Shown in pieces: positions 1 through 8,756 of a stretch of 64,000 nt of DNA (positions within the stretch are counted from its first letter, which is position 1; every line of letters begins with the position of its first letter). This DNA is from Hyalangium gracile. Lineage in GTDB: Bacteria > Myxococcota > Myxococcia > Myxococcales > Myxococcaceae. The stretch spans positions 620,001 to 684,000 of the forward strand of contig NZ_JAHXBG010000002.1 in the NCBI RefSeq assembly GCF_020103725.1. The letters are read 5' to 3'. Below the pieces are notes generated by a model that searched no databases, was not told the origin of the DNA, and was given only the letters and a program-made list of their open reading frames with translations. The position numbers were made by a program, and so were the translations under genes.

Positions 1-62
1 GCACAGCAAGTGAACCCTCGTCCTGCGAACGTCGCTTCCCATAGGCGCGACGGGAGCAACGC

Positions 63-87
63 GAGCAGGCCCACGACGCGCCTGCTC
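63..87. terminator. Inverted repeat upstream of the first operon
   Basis: An 8-bp inverted repeat (GAGCAGGC at 63-70, GCCTGCTC at 80-87) with a 9-base loop lies in the first 145 bases, where I see no convincing reading frame. It has no T-run. It may end an upstream gene outside the window, or lie in the leader of the ABC operon. Confidence 0.3.
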
Positions 88-145
88 ACCCGCCTGGGCT
101 GCCGGACGGCAATCAGAGTCCGGCGGCATCGTCTAGAGTGGCACT

Positions 146-1057
146 GTGTCAGCGATTGAAGTCAGCGGGCTCCGCAAGACGTACCGGCGCGCCTTCCGGC
201 GCACGGGGAATGACGCACTGCGGGGCGTGGACCTCACCGTGCCCGAGGGGAGTGCCTTCGGACTGATAGGCCCCAACGGCGCGGGGAAGACGACGTTCAT
301 CAAGGCCATCCTCGGCATCGTCCAGCCGACAGGGGGGACGGTGAAGGTGCTGGGGGGCTCGCCCGAGGATCCCCGCATCCGCGCGCGCATCGGCTACCTG
401 CCCGAGCGCCTGCACCTGCCGAACTCGTGGACGGCCGTGGCGTTTCTCCACACCGTGGCGAAGCTCAAGGGCCAGCGCCCGGATGCAGCCTCGAACCTGC
501 GCCTGCTGGAGCGCGTGGGGATCGCCCACGCGGCGAACCGGAAGATTGGTGGGTACTCCAAGGGCATGCGCCAGCGGCTGGGGCTCGCGGCGGCGCTGCT
601 CGGCGGCCCCTCCCTGCTCGTGCTGGACGAGCCCACCGACGGCATCGATCCGCTGGGTCGCGTGGAGGTGCGCACCATCCTCCAGGAGGAGGTCCGGCGC
701 GGCACCACGCTGTTCCTGAACTCGCACCTGCTGGCGGAGACGGAGCGGCTGTGCGATCGCGTGGCCATCCTCGCCAACGGGCTGGTGCTGCGCGAGGGAC
801 GGCTGGAGGAGCTGGCGCGCGGCGGGGCGCGGTGGGCGGTGCGCTTCGCTCCCGGCGCGGATGCGGGCGCGCTGGCGGCGGCGGGCTTCCAGGCGGGAAG
901 CACGGAGGGGCTCTTCCACGTGGAGGCGGCGGAGCCGGCGGCGCTGAACGCGGCGCTGGACAAGGCGCGCGCGGCGGGGGCGCTGCTGGTGGAGCTCAAG
1001 CGGGACGGCCAGGACCTGGAGGCCGTGCTGGCCTCCACGATGGGAGCGGCGGCATGA
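146..1057 (+). CDS. ABC transporter ATP-binding protein
   Basis: This is the ATPase subunit of an ABC transporter, working at the inner face of the cytoplasmic membrane with the permease encoded next. Walker A (GPNGAGKT) is at residues 42-49, the signature (YSKGM) at about 137-141, Walker B with LVLDEP at D161/E162, and the switch histidine at about 194. The 303-residue length and the single nucleotide-binding domain with a roughly 80-residue C-terminal extension fit drug/lipid or NatA-type exporters. The start is GTG at 146. The stop overlaps the start of the permease (ATGA), so the two are translationally coupled. The substrate cannot be read from the sequence. Confidence 0.93.
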   Translation: MSAIEVSGLRKTYRRAFRRTGNDALRGVDLTVPEGSAFGLIGPNGAGKTTFIKAILGIVQPTGGTVKVLGGSPEDPRIRARIGYLPERLHLPNSWTAVAFLHTVAKLKGQRPDAASNLRLLERVGIAHAANRKIGGYSKGMRQRLGLAAALLGGPSLLVLDEPTDGIDPLGRVEVRTILQEEVRRGTTLFLNSHLLAETERLCDRVAILANGLVLREGRLEELARGGARWAVRFAPGADAGALAAAGFQAGSTEGLFHVEAAEPAALNAALDKARAAGALLVELKRDGQDLEAVLASTMGAAA

Positions 1058-1890
1058 GGCCCGTGTTCGGAATCGCCGGCTACGTGCTGCGCGAGGCGGC
1101 GTCGCGCAAGTTCATCATGGCCTTCCTGATCGGCATCACGCTGATCCTGATCGTGCTGTCGATGAGCCTGAAGCTCGAGGTGCTGGACGGAGCGCTGGCC
1201 GCCACGCGGCTGTTCGGCAAGTCGGTGCACACGTCCATCCGAGCGGTGGACGTGGCGCTCCGGCCGCTGTTCCAGGCGTGCTCGTACGTCGTCTTCTATG
1301 GAGGCATCCTCTTCGGCATCGTGGCGTGCTCGGACTTCGCGCCGAGCCTGATGTCGCCGGGGCGCATCGAGCACCTGCTCGCCCTGCCCCTCCAGCGCTG
1401 GCACATCCTGGCGGGCACGTTCCTGGGGGTGATGACGCTGACGCTGTGCGGGGCGCTCTACGGCGCGGGCGGGCTGCTGATCATCTTCGGGGTGAAGACG
1501 GGGTACTGGACGGCGGACCCGCTGATCTCGGCGGCGCTGGCGTGTGGGAGCTTCGCGGCGGTGTACGCGGTGATGCTCACCACGGCCACGCTGGTGCGCA
1601 GCGCGGCGCTGTGCGCGGCGGCGGGCTTCATCACCTTCGTGACCGGCATCATCGCGGGCTACCGCACCTCCATCGCCGGGGTCTTCGAGGAGGGCCCGAG
1701 CCGGCAGATCTTCAAGGGGGTGACGCTGCTGCTGCCCCGGCTGTCATCGCTGGCGGATGCGGCCGCGGATCTGGCGACCTCGCAGCCGCTGACGGTGAGC
1801 TCGCTGCAGACGCTGGTGGGCGGCGTGGTGGTGTTCGGCCTGGGAGTGCTCGCGGTGGGCTTCTGGCTCTTCGACGGAAAGGACTACTGA
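1054..1890 (+). CDS. ABC transporter permease
   Basis: A 278-residue integral membrane protein with about six hydrophobic segments: one near residues 20-40, then a helix pair around 70-130 and three more before the C-terminus. It matches the ABC-2 type permease pattern that partners stand-alone ATPases such as the preceding gene. The ATG at 1054 overlaps the ATPase stop by four bases, and its own TGA overlaps the next ATG by one base. Longer reading in this frame (from 427) is a shadow of the ATPase gene, so the start at 1054 is clear. The transported compound is unknown. Confidence 0.88.
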   Translation: MRPVFGIAGYVLREAASRKFIMAFLIGITLILIVLSMSLKLEVLDGALAATRLFGKSVHTSIRAVDVALRPLFQACSYVVFYGGILFGIVACSDFAPSLMSPGRIEHLLALPLQRWHILAGTFLGVMTLTLCGALYGAGGLLIIFGVKTGYWTADPLISAALACGSFAAVYAVMLTTATLVRSAALCAAAGFITFVTGIIAGYRTSIAGVFEEGPSRQIFKGVTLLLPRLSSLADAAADLATSQPLTVSSLQTLVGGVVVFGLGVLAVGFWLFDGKDY

Positions 1891-3020
1891 TGAACCGGCG
1901 GCGTGGCACATGGCTGGCCTTGGCGGTGGTGCTGCTGGCGGCGGGCGCCTGGCTGATGTTCACCGGAGAGGGCGAGGAGCCGGAGCCCGAGCCGCCCAGG
2001 AAGGTGGTGTTCCCCAACCGGATGCAGAACAACCAGTGGAAGCGGGCCGACCAGCGCAGGACGCAGCTGGTCCCGATGCAGGCGGACGCGGGGGTCGCGG
2101 CCAACGACAAGCCGCGCATGAGAGATCCGCTGCTCGCCGCCCTGCCCCGGGGCAAGGGCCACTCGGCGGTGATCATCGAGGCCAATGCGCTGCGCTACTC
2201 GCCCATTGGCGAGCTGCTGCTGGACTGCCTGATGCGCGACGGAGGCAAGCGGCTGGACGACTTCCGCAAGGCCAGCGGCGTGGATCCGCTCCAGGATCTG
2301 GACCGGCTGGCCATCACGGATGACGGAGTGATGTTCTCGGGAGACTTCAGCAAGGCCCGCTTCGGAGAGATGTTCCAGGAGCGCGTGGCCGCGGACTACG
2401 GCCCCAACGCGCGGGTGTACGAGCCGGGCGCGGTCATCCTGCAGCTGGCGGATGGAGGCGTGCGGCGCGGCCGGGACGACGCGGCGTTCGGCACCTGGAA
2501 CAACCAGATGCTGGTGGTGGGCGACAACCCGGAGTCGGTGAAGTCGGTGCTCGATCGGGTGCACGGCGGCGGCTCGGACGAGCCTCCCGTCCTGTCCGAA
2601 GAGGCCACGTACGGAGAGATGTACGGGGTGCTGTCGGTGGAGCAGATCGCGCGGCTGCTGCCCCCGGACCAGGCGGAGCTGGCTCAGCGCCTGAGGGAGG
2701 CGGCCGAGACCATGGAGTTCCACATGGACGCGAGCTCGGACATGGCGCTGGTGGCGCACATCAATGGTGCGGATGAGGGCAAGGTGACGGATCTGGGCAA
2801 GTCGCTGGGCGCGGCGCTGTCGGTGGCGCGGCTCAAGGCGCAGGCGGAGGGCGAAAAGGAGCTGGCGCAGATGCTGGACTTCGCGAAGGTCCAGCCGTAC
2901 GGCTCGTCGTTCAAGCTGGAGCTGGCCGTGCCGCTCGAGGTCCTCAAGGAGCGCCTGGCGTTCTGCCGGGATGAGCGCAAGGCCTCGGAAGGCACGCAGG
3001 GCGCGGAGGTGAAGCCATGA
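1890..3020 (+). CDS. Exported/membrane-anchored protein of unknown function in the ABC operon
   Basis: A 376-residue protein starting with a short basic stretch and a hydrophobic segment (about residues 5-25), then an acidic proline-rich linker (EEPEPEPP). This is the layout of a periplasmic protein held by an N-terminal anchor. The rest is soluble, alternating strands and helices, with no motif I recognise. Its ATG shares a base with the permease stop and its stop overlaps the nucleotidase start, so it is made together with the transporter. It may be an accessory or substrate-handling subunit; that is inference from position only. Confidence 0.75.
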   Translation: MNRRRGTWLALAVVLLAAGAWLMFTGEGEEPEPEPPRKVVFPNRMQNNQWKRADQRRTQLVPMQADAGVAANDKPRMRDPLLAALPRGKGHSAVIIEANALRYSPIGELLLDCLMRDGGKRLDDFRKASGVDPLQDLDRLAITDDGVMFSGDFSKARFGEMFQERVAADYGPNARVYEPGAVILQLADGGVRRGRDDAAFGTWNNQMLVVGDNPESVKSVLDRVHGGGSDEPPVLSEEATYGEMYGVLSVEQIARLLPPDQAELAQRLREAAETMEFHMDASSDMALVAHINGADEGKVTDLGKSLGAALSVARLKAQAEGEKELAQMLDFAKVQPYGSSFKLELAVPLEVLKERLAFCRDERKASEGTQGAEVKP

Positions 3021-3646
3021 AGCGCTCGGAGATGGTGGCGCTCGTCGACATGGACGGGACGCTCTGCGACTACGAGGGCGCGATGGCGCGGGAGCTAGAG
3101 AAGCTCCGCAGCCCGCACGAGCCGCCCTTGAAGATGCGGGAGAGCCACTCGGACCCCTGGCTGCGCGAGCGCGTGGAGCTCATCCGGCGTCAGCCGGGCT
3201 GGTGGGCGGGGCTGGAGCGGCTGAAGCTGGGGTTCGACGTGCTGGAGGAATTGCGCGCGCTGGAGTTCGAGCTCCACATCCTCACCAAGGGGCCGGTGCA
3301 GGCGACGAACTCGTGGGCGGAGAAGCTCCAGTGGTGCCAGCGGCACGTGCCGGACGCGCGGGTGACGGTGACGATGGACAAGGGGCTGGTCTACGGGAAG
3401 GTGCTCGTGGACGACTGGCCCGAGTACATCCAGCGCTGGCTCACCTGGCGGCCGAGGGGGCTGGTGATCATCCCCGCGCAGCCGTGGAACGAGGACTTCC
3501 ACCACCCGAACGCGCTCCGCTACAACGGGAAGAACCTGGACGCCGTGAGGGCGAGCCTCCGAGCCGTCAAGGAGCGGGCCCTCACCCTGCCCCCGGAGCC
3601 GGAGCTCCCTGCGCCGGAGGATGAGGAGCCGGCGTCGGAGGGTTGA
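3017..3646 (+). CDS. HAD-family 5'(3')-deoxyribonucleotidase-like phosphatase
   Basis: The HAD motif I DMDGT is at residues 11-15 (nucleophile D11, acid/base D13), just after a hydrophobic strand, and a later LVDDWP matches the acidic motif IV of the 5' nucleotidase, deoxy (NT5C) family. The 209-residue length and the small helical cap fit that family, which dephosphorylates (deoxy)nucleoside monophosphates in the cytoplasm. The C-terminal 20 residues are Pro/Glu-rich. The ATG overlaps the stop of the upstream exported protein (ATGA), making it the fourth gene of the operon. The exact substrate is unknown. Confidence 0.75.
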   Translation: MKRSEMVALVDMDGTLCDYEGAMARELEKLRSPHEPPLKMRESHSDPWLRERVELIRRQPGWWAGLERLKLGFDVLEELRALEFELHILTKGPVQATNSWAEKLQWCQRHVPDARVTVTMDKGLVYGKVLVDDWPEYIQRWLTWRPRGLVIIPAQPWNEDFHHPNALRYNGKNLDAVRASLRAVKERALTLPPEPELPAPEDEEPASEG

Positions 3647-3653
3647 GCGTCTC

Positions 3654-4151
3654 ATGTCTCTGTCCACCCTCTGCCAGCGCTGCGGGCTGTGCTGCGACGG
3701 GAACCTCTTCTCGACGGTGCCGCTGCGCCGGACCGAGATCGAGCCCATGGAGCGCCTGGGGCTGGCGGTGATCAAGCGGGCGGATGGCACCTCGCCCGGG
3801 TTCACGCAGCACTGCAGCGCGCTGGAGGGACGGAGCTGCAAGGTGTACGCGGAGCGCCCCGAGGCCTGCCGCCGCTACCGCTGCCTGCTGGCGACGGCCC
3901 TGGCGGAGGGAGAGGTGTCGCTGGAGGAGGCGCTGAAGGTGGTGGACGAGGCCCACGCGCACATCCACGCCGTGGAGGCCCTGCTGCCTCCGGCCCGAGC
4001 CGACTCGCCGCGCGCCGTGCTCCAGCGGGTGCGCCAGGAGGATCTCCCGGAGCACGGGGGGCCACTGCCGCCCCGGACGCAGGAGGTCTGGAATCAGGCG
4101 GAGAGCCACCTGGACCGCCACTTCCGCGGGCGCCACCGCCGAGGCGGCTGA
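3654..4151 (+). CDS. YkgJ-family cysteine cluster protein
   Basis: A 165-residue cytoplasmic protein with an N-terminal cysteine cluster (C7, C10, C13, C14) and further cysteines in the GRSC, EAC and YRC motifs. This is the pattern of the YkgJ/CxxCxxCC family, which probably binds zinc or an Fe-S cluster. The middle is acidic and helical; the C-terminus is basic. I chose the ATG at 3654, seven bases after the nucleotidase stop; an in-frame ATG at 3621 would overlap that gene and adds only basic residues. It ends the ABC operon. The function of this family is not established. Confidence 0.8.
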   Translation: MSLSTLCQRCGLCCDGNLFSTVPLRRTEIEPMERLGLAVIKRADGTSPGFTQHCSALEGRSCKVYAERPEACRRYRCLLATALAEGEVSLEEALKVVDEAHAHIHAVEALLPPARADSPRAVLQRVRQEDLPEHGGPLPPRTQEVWNQAESHLDRHFRGRHRRGG

Positions 4152-4172
4152 GCCTCCAGGGAACGCGCGGGC

Positions 4173-4799
4173 TCAAGGCTCCACGCGGGAGCCCTGGTCC
4201 ACACCGGAGAGCTGTTTCCACTGAGCGAAGTCGCGCGTCTCCTGGGCTCGGCCTTGAACAGACCTCCGGCCTCGTAGCGGTTCGCTTCCATCCGGAGCCC
4301 GGGCCGCTGCCGTCCCAGCCGGATGAGCTTCTCGGTGCGGATGACGTTGTTGCGCACGAGCAGATCGCGACTGGGAGCGCCGTTGGTCCCGAGCCCGAGC
4401 ATCATCCCGTAGCCCTGGGTGTCCTCGATGGTGTTGCCCTCGAGCTGGACCTGGTTGGCGTTCTCGACGCGGATGCCGGCCCCGTCGCTCCCACCCGCGG
4501 TGGAGATGTCTCGGATGCGGTTTCCCTTCACGACGATCTCGGTGGGGTTGGCGCCGTGGGTGACGCCGCCCACCGCGATGCCCTTGCCGGCCTTGGAGAT
4601 GTCGTTGTCCTCGATGCGGACCTCCTGGGCGGAGAGGTGGACGACGACGGCCTCTCCCGAGGAGGTGGCGCTCTTGCGGAAGTCGGACATGCGGTTGCGG
4701 GATGGACTCGACGCCAGAGCCACATCCGCCGAGAGCGATCGCCAGGCTGGCTGTTCCCAGCACCCACCAGAACCTGCTGCGCATGGGCTTCCTCCCCAT
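4173..4799 (-). pseudogene. Decayed right-handed beta-helix lipoprotein
   Basis: One reading frame gives a lipoprotein signal (MRSRFWW..., lipobox LGGC) from about 4784 or 4799. It then loses sense near 4705, where a second frame takes over with repeated turns of a parallel beta-helix (VRIEDNDIS, IVVKGNRIRD, VQLEGNTIED, LLVRNNVI). Near 4245 the sense returns to the first frame for a C-terminus containing DFAQWKQLSG, typical of this family. The intact protein would be only about 200 residues, shorter than usual. I therefore read it as a remnant with two frameshifts and probably an internal deletion; sequencing error at both places is the alternative. Confidence 0.55.
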
Positions 4800-4937
4800 G
4801 GGCCGAGCGAGCCCGCCCATGTATCCATGGGAGGTGGAGTGGCCCGCGGCGGTCTGTGATGACCTGGCGCGCCTCCAGGGGACAACTGGCTCGCTTAAGG
4901 TGGAAACCGTCACGGAATCCACGGAGGAGGACTGGAG

Positions 4938-6653
4938 ATGATGAGACGGCCCCTGGTCGCAGCGCTTGCTCTGCTGGTCATCTCTCTTATTACGGCTTGC
5001 ACCGCGCCATCCGCAGCCAGACGACCAGGCGGGCAATGGCAGTTAGCGGGCCATGGCTCGAACACCCTGGCCGGGGACTCATCGAGCGACGCATCTCCTT
5101 CCAACGAACCGCCATGGCGTGAGTCGGATGCCAGCGCCTGGGAACCGGCTCGGGAGCGCGAAGCCGAGCGAGCGTGGGAGATCTTGTGGAGCGTGGCAGG
5201 CCCCACGAATGTCCCTGGAGCCGAATGGACGTTCCACTTCTGGTCGTCTGGAGGGGCACTTACGCTGCTGTCGGTGCACCGCACCAAGGCAGGCGAAGGG
5301 CGGTCAAGCCCCTTCTCCCGAGAAACATTCCTCCCCCACCTCACAGGTGAACTCCCTACCCTCATCGGCACGACTGCCCGCGAAGTCACGTTCATTCTCC
5401 AACGGCAGGAGACTGGATGGAGCGCTGACCTCTCTACCTCTCTGGAGAAAGAGCCACCTCTCCACGCGAGGACGATCCCCTCCATGCGAGATGGAAGCGC
5501 CGCGGAGACGCACCGGCAGGTGCTGGATGCTTCTCGCCGTATCGCGCGGCTGATGTCCGTCCCTCGCGGTGGCCGCGCTGCACTCGTCGCTCGGGTGTCC
5601 CTGGATGACGCTCGAATTGTCGACTGGGAACCCGAGAGGTTGCACGCGTCCGGAGATGGCCTGGCCCTGTCCGCCAGCGAGAGCGAGGTCCCTCTCCTCG
5701 TCGCGGCATTGCTGCCATTCACGCGCGGTTTTGGGGAGCGGACGCTGTCCCTCTCCATGAAGGGCGAACACCGGAATGGAGAATCTCTCCCACGCTGGAG
5801 CCTCGAGGAGGCACGAGTCCTGGAACCGGCCCCTCCTCCATCAAGCGTCGCGGACATCCACCAGGAGTATCGGGCGATCCACGAGTCCATCCTCACACAG
5901 TTCCAGGAGCAGACACGTGAGTACGCCGTCCTTGCCGCGGGCTTCACCCTGGAGCAGCTCGCCTACAGCCTCGTGGGAGGACTGGCGCTCAAGGGAGGCT
6001 GGGTGTTGGTGGGAAAGGGAGCCCCCACGGTCCTCTCCTTCCTCTCCAAGGGTGGAAGGGGCGCGGTGCTCTGGTTCCGCAACCTCCTGGTGCGCACCCC
6101 TACGGCGGATCGGGAGCTGCTCGTCCGGCTGTGGATGAAGGCTGAGACCCAGGGCCTCAAGGCACTCACCGAGGTGGAGAAACAAGAGCTCCGAGCCCTC
6201 ATGATCCGCATGGAGAAGGTTCTGGAGACCCCGCTGGACGACACGGCGAAGAACAGGCTCTGGGCATGGGCTCGCGAGGAGTACTTCAGCCTGTACCACC
6301 CCCAGTTCGCGAAGCTCCTGGGCGAGGCGGGCCTGAGAGCCTACGAGGTGCATCACCTCTACCCGATGCGATATGCCCACCTCTTCCCGAAGCTGGACAT
6401 CAATGGCAGGGCGAACCTCGTGGGACTCCATGTGGACGTGCATCGCAGCGTCAACGCGGTCTGGCTCTCACTGGGCCGAGCCGCGCAGCGAATGAAGCCA
6501 CAGGACGTCACCCAGGTCGTCGAGACCATCAATCACCACTACAGCCGCTGGTTCCACAAGGTGTACAACCCAGCCGATGCCGCTGCTCTGGCCAACGCCC
6601 AGCGAGCAGCACTCGGTGAAGTGGCCGCGCTCAAGGCTTTGCTCGTTCCGTGA
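4938..6653 (+). CDS. Lipoprotein with C-terminal HNH nuclease-like toxin domain
   Basis: A 571-residue protein with a lipoprotein signal peptide (cysteine at about 21 after LITA), a long unrecognised middle, a hydrophobic glycine-rich stretch near residues 345-375, and a C-terminal HNH/treble-clef-like motif. That motif reads YEVHHLYP (H472, H473), then N493 and H498/H502 in NLVGLHVDVH. Such domains are common tips of polymorphic toxins. A possible ribosome site (GGAGGACTGGAG) precedes the ATG. The next gene encodes a SUKH-like protein, a known immunity type for HNH toxins. I infer a surface-delivered nuclease toxin, perhaps like the SitA lipoprotein toxins of Myxococcus; activity is not shown. 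Confidence 0.7.
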   Translation: MMRRPLVAALALLVISLITACTAPSAARRPGGQWQLAGHGSNTLAGDSSSDASPSNEPPWRESDASAWEPAREREAERAWEILWSVAGPTNVPGAEWTFHFWSSGGALTLLSVHRTKAGEGRSSPFSRETFLPHLTGELPTLIGTTAREVTFILQRQETGWSADLSTSLEKEPPLHARTIPSMRDGSAAETHRQVLDASRRIARLMSVPRGGRAALVARVSLDDARIVDWEPERLHASGDGLALSASESEVPLLVAALLPFTRGFGERTLSLSMKGEHRNGESLPRWSLEEARVLEPAPPPSSVADIHQEYRAIHESILTQFQEQTREYAVLAAGFTLEQLAYSLVGGLALKGGWVLVGKGAPTVLSFLSKGGRGAVLWFRNLLVRTPTADRELLVRLWMKAETQGLKALTEVEKQELRALMIRMEKVLETPLDDTAKNRLWAWAREEYFSLYHPQFAKLLGEAGLRAYEVHHLYPMRYAHLFPKLDINGRANLVGLHVDVHRSVNAVWLSLGRAAQRMKPQDVTQVVETINHHYSRWFHKVYNPADAAALANAQRAALGEVAALKALLVP

Positions 6654-6665
6654 GGCAGGACCCGC

Positions 6666-7313
6666 ATGCTCTCCGAGACTCCGCTCCCTGGGCTCGACCG
6701 ACTCATTGCCGTCTGCCAGCAGCAGTCGCTTCCGCTGAGCCGCTCCCTTCCCGTGGCAAATGCACCCAAGGCAGGAGACGCTGTCCTGGGAGAGCCCTTC
6801 GATCCCCAGCTCGCGGCCGTCTACCACCGCTTCGGTGCCGCCGACTTCGGTCCTCTGTCCCTCTACGGCCCTGGCTCCGAGTCGCTCGACCTCATTCCAT
6901 GGAACGAGCGGCTGAGGGAACTGGATGCGGTGCAGTTCCGCTCCTCACTCATCTTCGGCAGGAAGACGGGATTCTCCCTCTACTTCGCCACTGTCCCCAG
7001 GCTGGCCACCCCTGAGGGGCTCCAGCCCGTCGTCTATATCGAGGCGGTGGATGCTCTCACCTGCGTTCCCGTGGCCTCCAGCGTCGACCGCTTCTTCGAC
7101 ACCTACTCCCGCTATCTCGAGCTCATGGTGGTGGACCCGGAGTACATCGCCAGCCGCCTCCCGGAGAGCGTCTTCCCGTGGAGCGTGCCGCACCTCATAG
7201 CCCACGACGAACCCCTGGTTGCCCAGGTGCGCGCGGGGGCCTTCGACTTCCTGACGCCTGACGAGGATCTTCCCCACCCGTGGGTTCAGAAGCTACGAAC
7301 CGCATCCCCATAG
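6666..7313 (+). CDS. SUKH (SMI1/KNR4)-like protein, probable immunity partner
   Basis: A 215-residue cytoplasmic protein with no signal peptide. The segment around residues 45-75 (DPQLAAVYHRFG...DFGPLSLYGP) resembles the SUKH core, where a helix is followed by a glycine turn and strands, and the C-terminal third (SVPHLIAHDEP) is compatible. SUKH proteins are widespread immunity proteins for HNH and related nuclease toxins. The gene starts 12 bases after the HNH lipoprotein with only a weak ribosome site (GGCAGGA), implying co-expression. The family call is from pattern memory and is less certain than the toxin call. Confidence 0.55.
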   Translation: MLSETPLPGLDRLIAVCQQQSLPLSRSLPVANAPKAGDAVLGEPFDPQLAAVYHRFGAADFGPLSLYGPGSESLDLIPWNERLRELDAVQFRSSLIFGRKTGFSLYFATVPRLATPEGLQPVVYIEAVDALTCVPVASSVDRFFDTYSRYLELMVVDPEYIASRLPESVFPWSVPHLIAHDEPLVAQVRAGAFDFLTPDEDLPHPWVQKLRTASP

Positions 7314-7336
7314 CCGAATGTCCCTGACGTACCGGC

Positions 7337-8608
7337 TCACTCCTTGGGCCTGGCAACCACGACATTGCCTCCCGCCCGGCTGCCCACGGCCGTGGGCACT
7401 CCCAGCAACAGCGCGGGCTCTCCGGGCAATTGGTGGCTCGCCTCGGCTCGCATCAGCGGCAAGCCCTGAGGCTGACGCTGCAGCCATGCGATGAGCTTCT
7501 CGCGCACCAGGCAGCGCAGATCGAACGCCTTGCCCGCATCCGAGGCGCTCACCAGCGCCCTCATCAACATCGTGCGCTCGGAGAGGCCCGTCACCTGGAG
7601 CCCCTGCACCTTCCCGTCCCAGAGCCCCTGGGACTCCTGCTCGAGGATGCGCTGGAGCTCCGCGCGCATCGCCGGCACGTCCGTGCGGAAGTCCACGTAG
7701 ATCTCCGCCGTGCCCAGGATCTCCGGCGACACCTTGCTCCAGTTCTGGAAGGGCTTGTCCAGGAAGTGGCTCATCGGCACCACCAGCCGCCGCAGATCCC
7801 ACACCTTCACCACCACGTACGTCAGGGTGATCTCCTCGATCCATCCCCACTCGTTCTCCACGATGACGGTGTCTCCAATCCGCACCGGCTGCGTGATGGA
7901 CAGCTGGATGCCCGCCAGCAGCGTGGAGATGGACTTCTGCGCCGCCAGGCCGATGACCAGCCCCGCGATGCCCGCCGACGCCAGCAGCGACACCCCCACG
8001 TTGCGCACCACCTCGAACTGGAGCAGCAGCAGCGACGCCGCGACCAGCACCACCGCGACATCCGCGATACGCCGGAGCACGGCCAGCTGCGTGCGAATCC
8101 CGCGAGCACGGCCGACATCCTCACCACTCCCCCCCTGGGCCACCTTCTGCTCCATGAAGAGCGCCGCCAGCCGCAGGAACCGCAGGAGGAACCAGGCCAG
8201 GGTCACGATCGCCACCGACCGGGCCCCGACATCCACCATGTGCTGGGCCGGAGCCGGCAGCAGCAACAGCCGCCCCCCCGCGGCCACCAGCATCACGAAC
8301 AGCAGATGGCGCAGAGGCCCTCGGCCCGCGGCCATGATCTGGTCGTCCCACCCCGCCTTCGTCAGCGCCGTGGCGCGCCCCACCACGCGAAGCGCGAGCC
8401 CCTCCAGGACACGCCCGACCAGCAGGCTCACACCCACGGCCAGCGCCAGCCCCAGCCACTGCCACAGCTCCAGCACCCAGAAGGGCCGAGCCAGGAGGAA
8501 GTGAGGCAGCACCGAGTCCCCCGGGGCAGCAACAGCCCCGGCCCCCTCGCTGAGCGCGAGGGCCGGCAGGGACGACAGCAACGACATGAGCGTGAGGGAT
8601 CGGCGCAT
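7337..8608 (-). CDS. MscS-family mechanosensitive channel-like protein
   Basis: A 423-residue membrane protein: signal-like N-terminus, about four hydrophobic helices, then the MscS pore and beta domains. These are seen as LLASAGIAGLVIGLAAQ (glycine/alanine-rich pore helix) followed by the typical IQPVRIGDTVIVE-like strand and a VVVKVWDLRRLVVP segment. The family releases solutes under osmotic stress or signals membrane tension. I chose the ATG at 8608 because it begins the signal peptide; a longer frame to 8716 runs into an AT-rich promoter-like zone. An alternative ATG lies at 8587. It converges on the SUKH-like gene. Confidence 0.88.
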   Translation of the reverse strand: MRRSLTLMSLLSSLPALALSEGAGAVAAPGDSVLPHFLLARPFWVLELWQWLGLALAVGVSLLVGRVLEGLALRVVGRATALTKAGWDDQIMAAGRGPLRHLLFVMLVAAGGRLLLLPAPAQHMVDVGARSVAIVTLAWFLLRFLRLAALFMEQKVAQGGSGEDVGRARGIRTQLAVLRRIADVAVVLVAASLLLLQFEVVRNVGVSLLASAGIAGLVIGLAAQKSISTLLAGIQLSITQPVRIGDTVIVENEWGWIEEITLTYVVVKVWDLRRLVVPMSHFLDKPFQNWSKVSPEILGTAEIYVDFRTDVPAMRAELQRILEQESQGLWDGKVQGLQVTGLSERTMLMRALVSASDAGKAFDLRCLVREKLIAWLQRQPQGLPLMRAEASHQLPGEPALLLGVPTAVGSRAGGNVVVARPKE

Positions 8609-8701
8609 TCTCGGCTTCCGGCAGATGACCGCACGGTGCCCCAGCGACTCCTGGAGGGACTCCCCCTCGACGAACCGACAGAGCACCGCACATCCAATTA
8701 T

Positions 8702-8713
8702 TTTGAGCTCAAA
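8702..8713. promoter_or_regulatory. Palindromic operator-like site upstream of the MscS gene
   Basis: The 12-base perfect palindrome TTTGAGCTCAAA sits in an AT-rich patch (about 8695-8720), about 95 bases upstream of the MscS-type start. The surroundings are otherwise very GC-rich. A near copy (TTTGCACTCAAA) lies at 10180-10191, in front of the small winged-helix-like gene. I infer a shared regulator site; no promoter hexamers are certain. Confidence 0.35.
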
Positions 8714-8756
8714 CAATATAGCTTCCAGGGCTCCGGGTCCAGCCCCCCCTCCGCGC

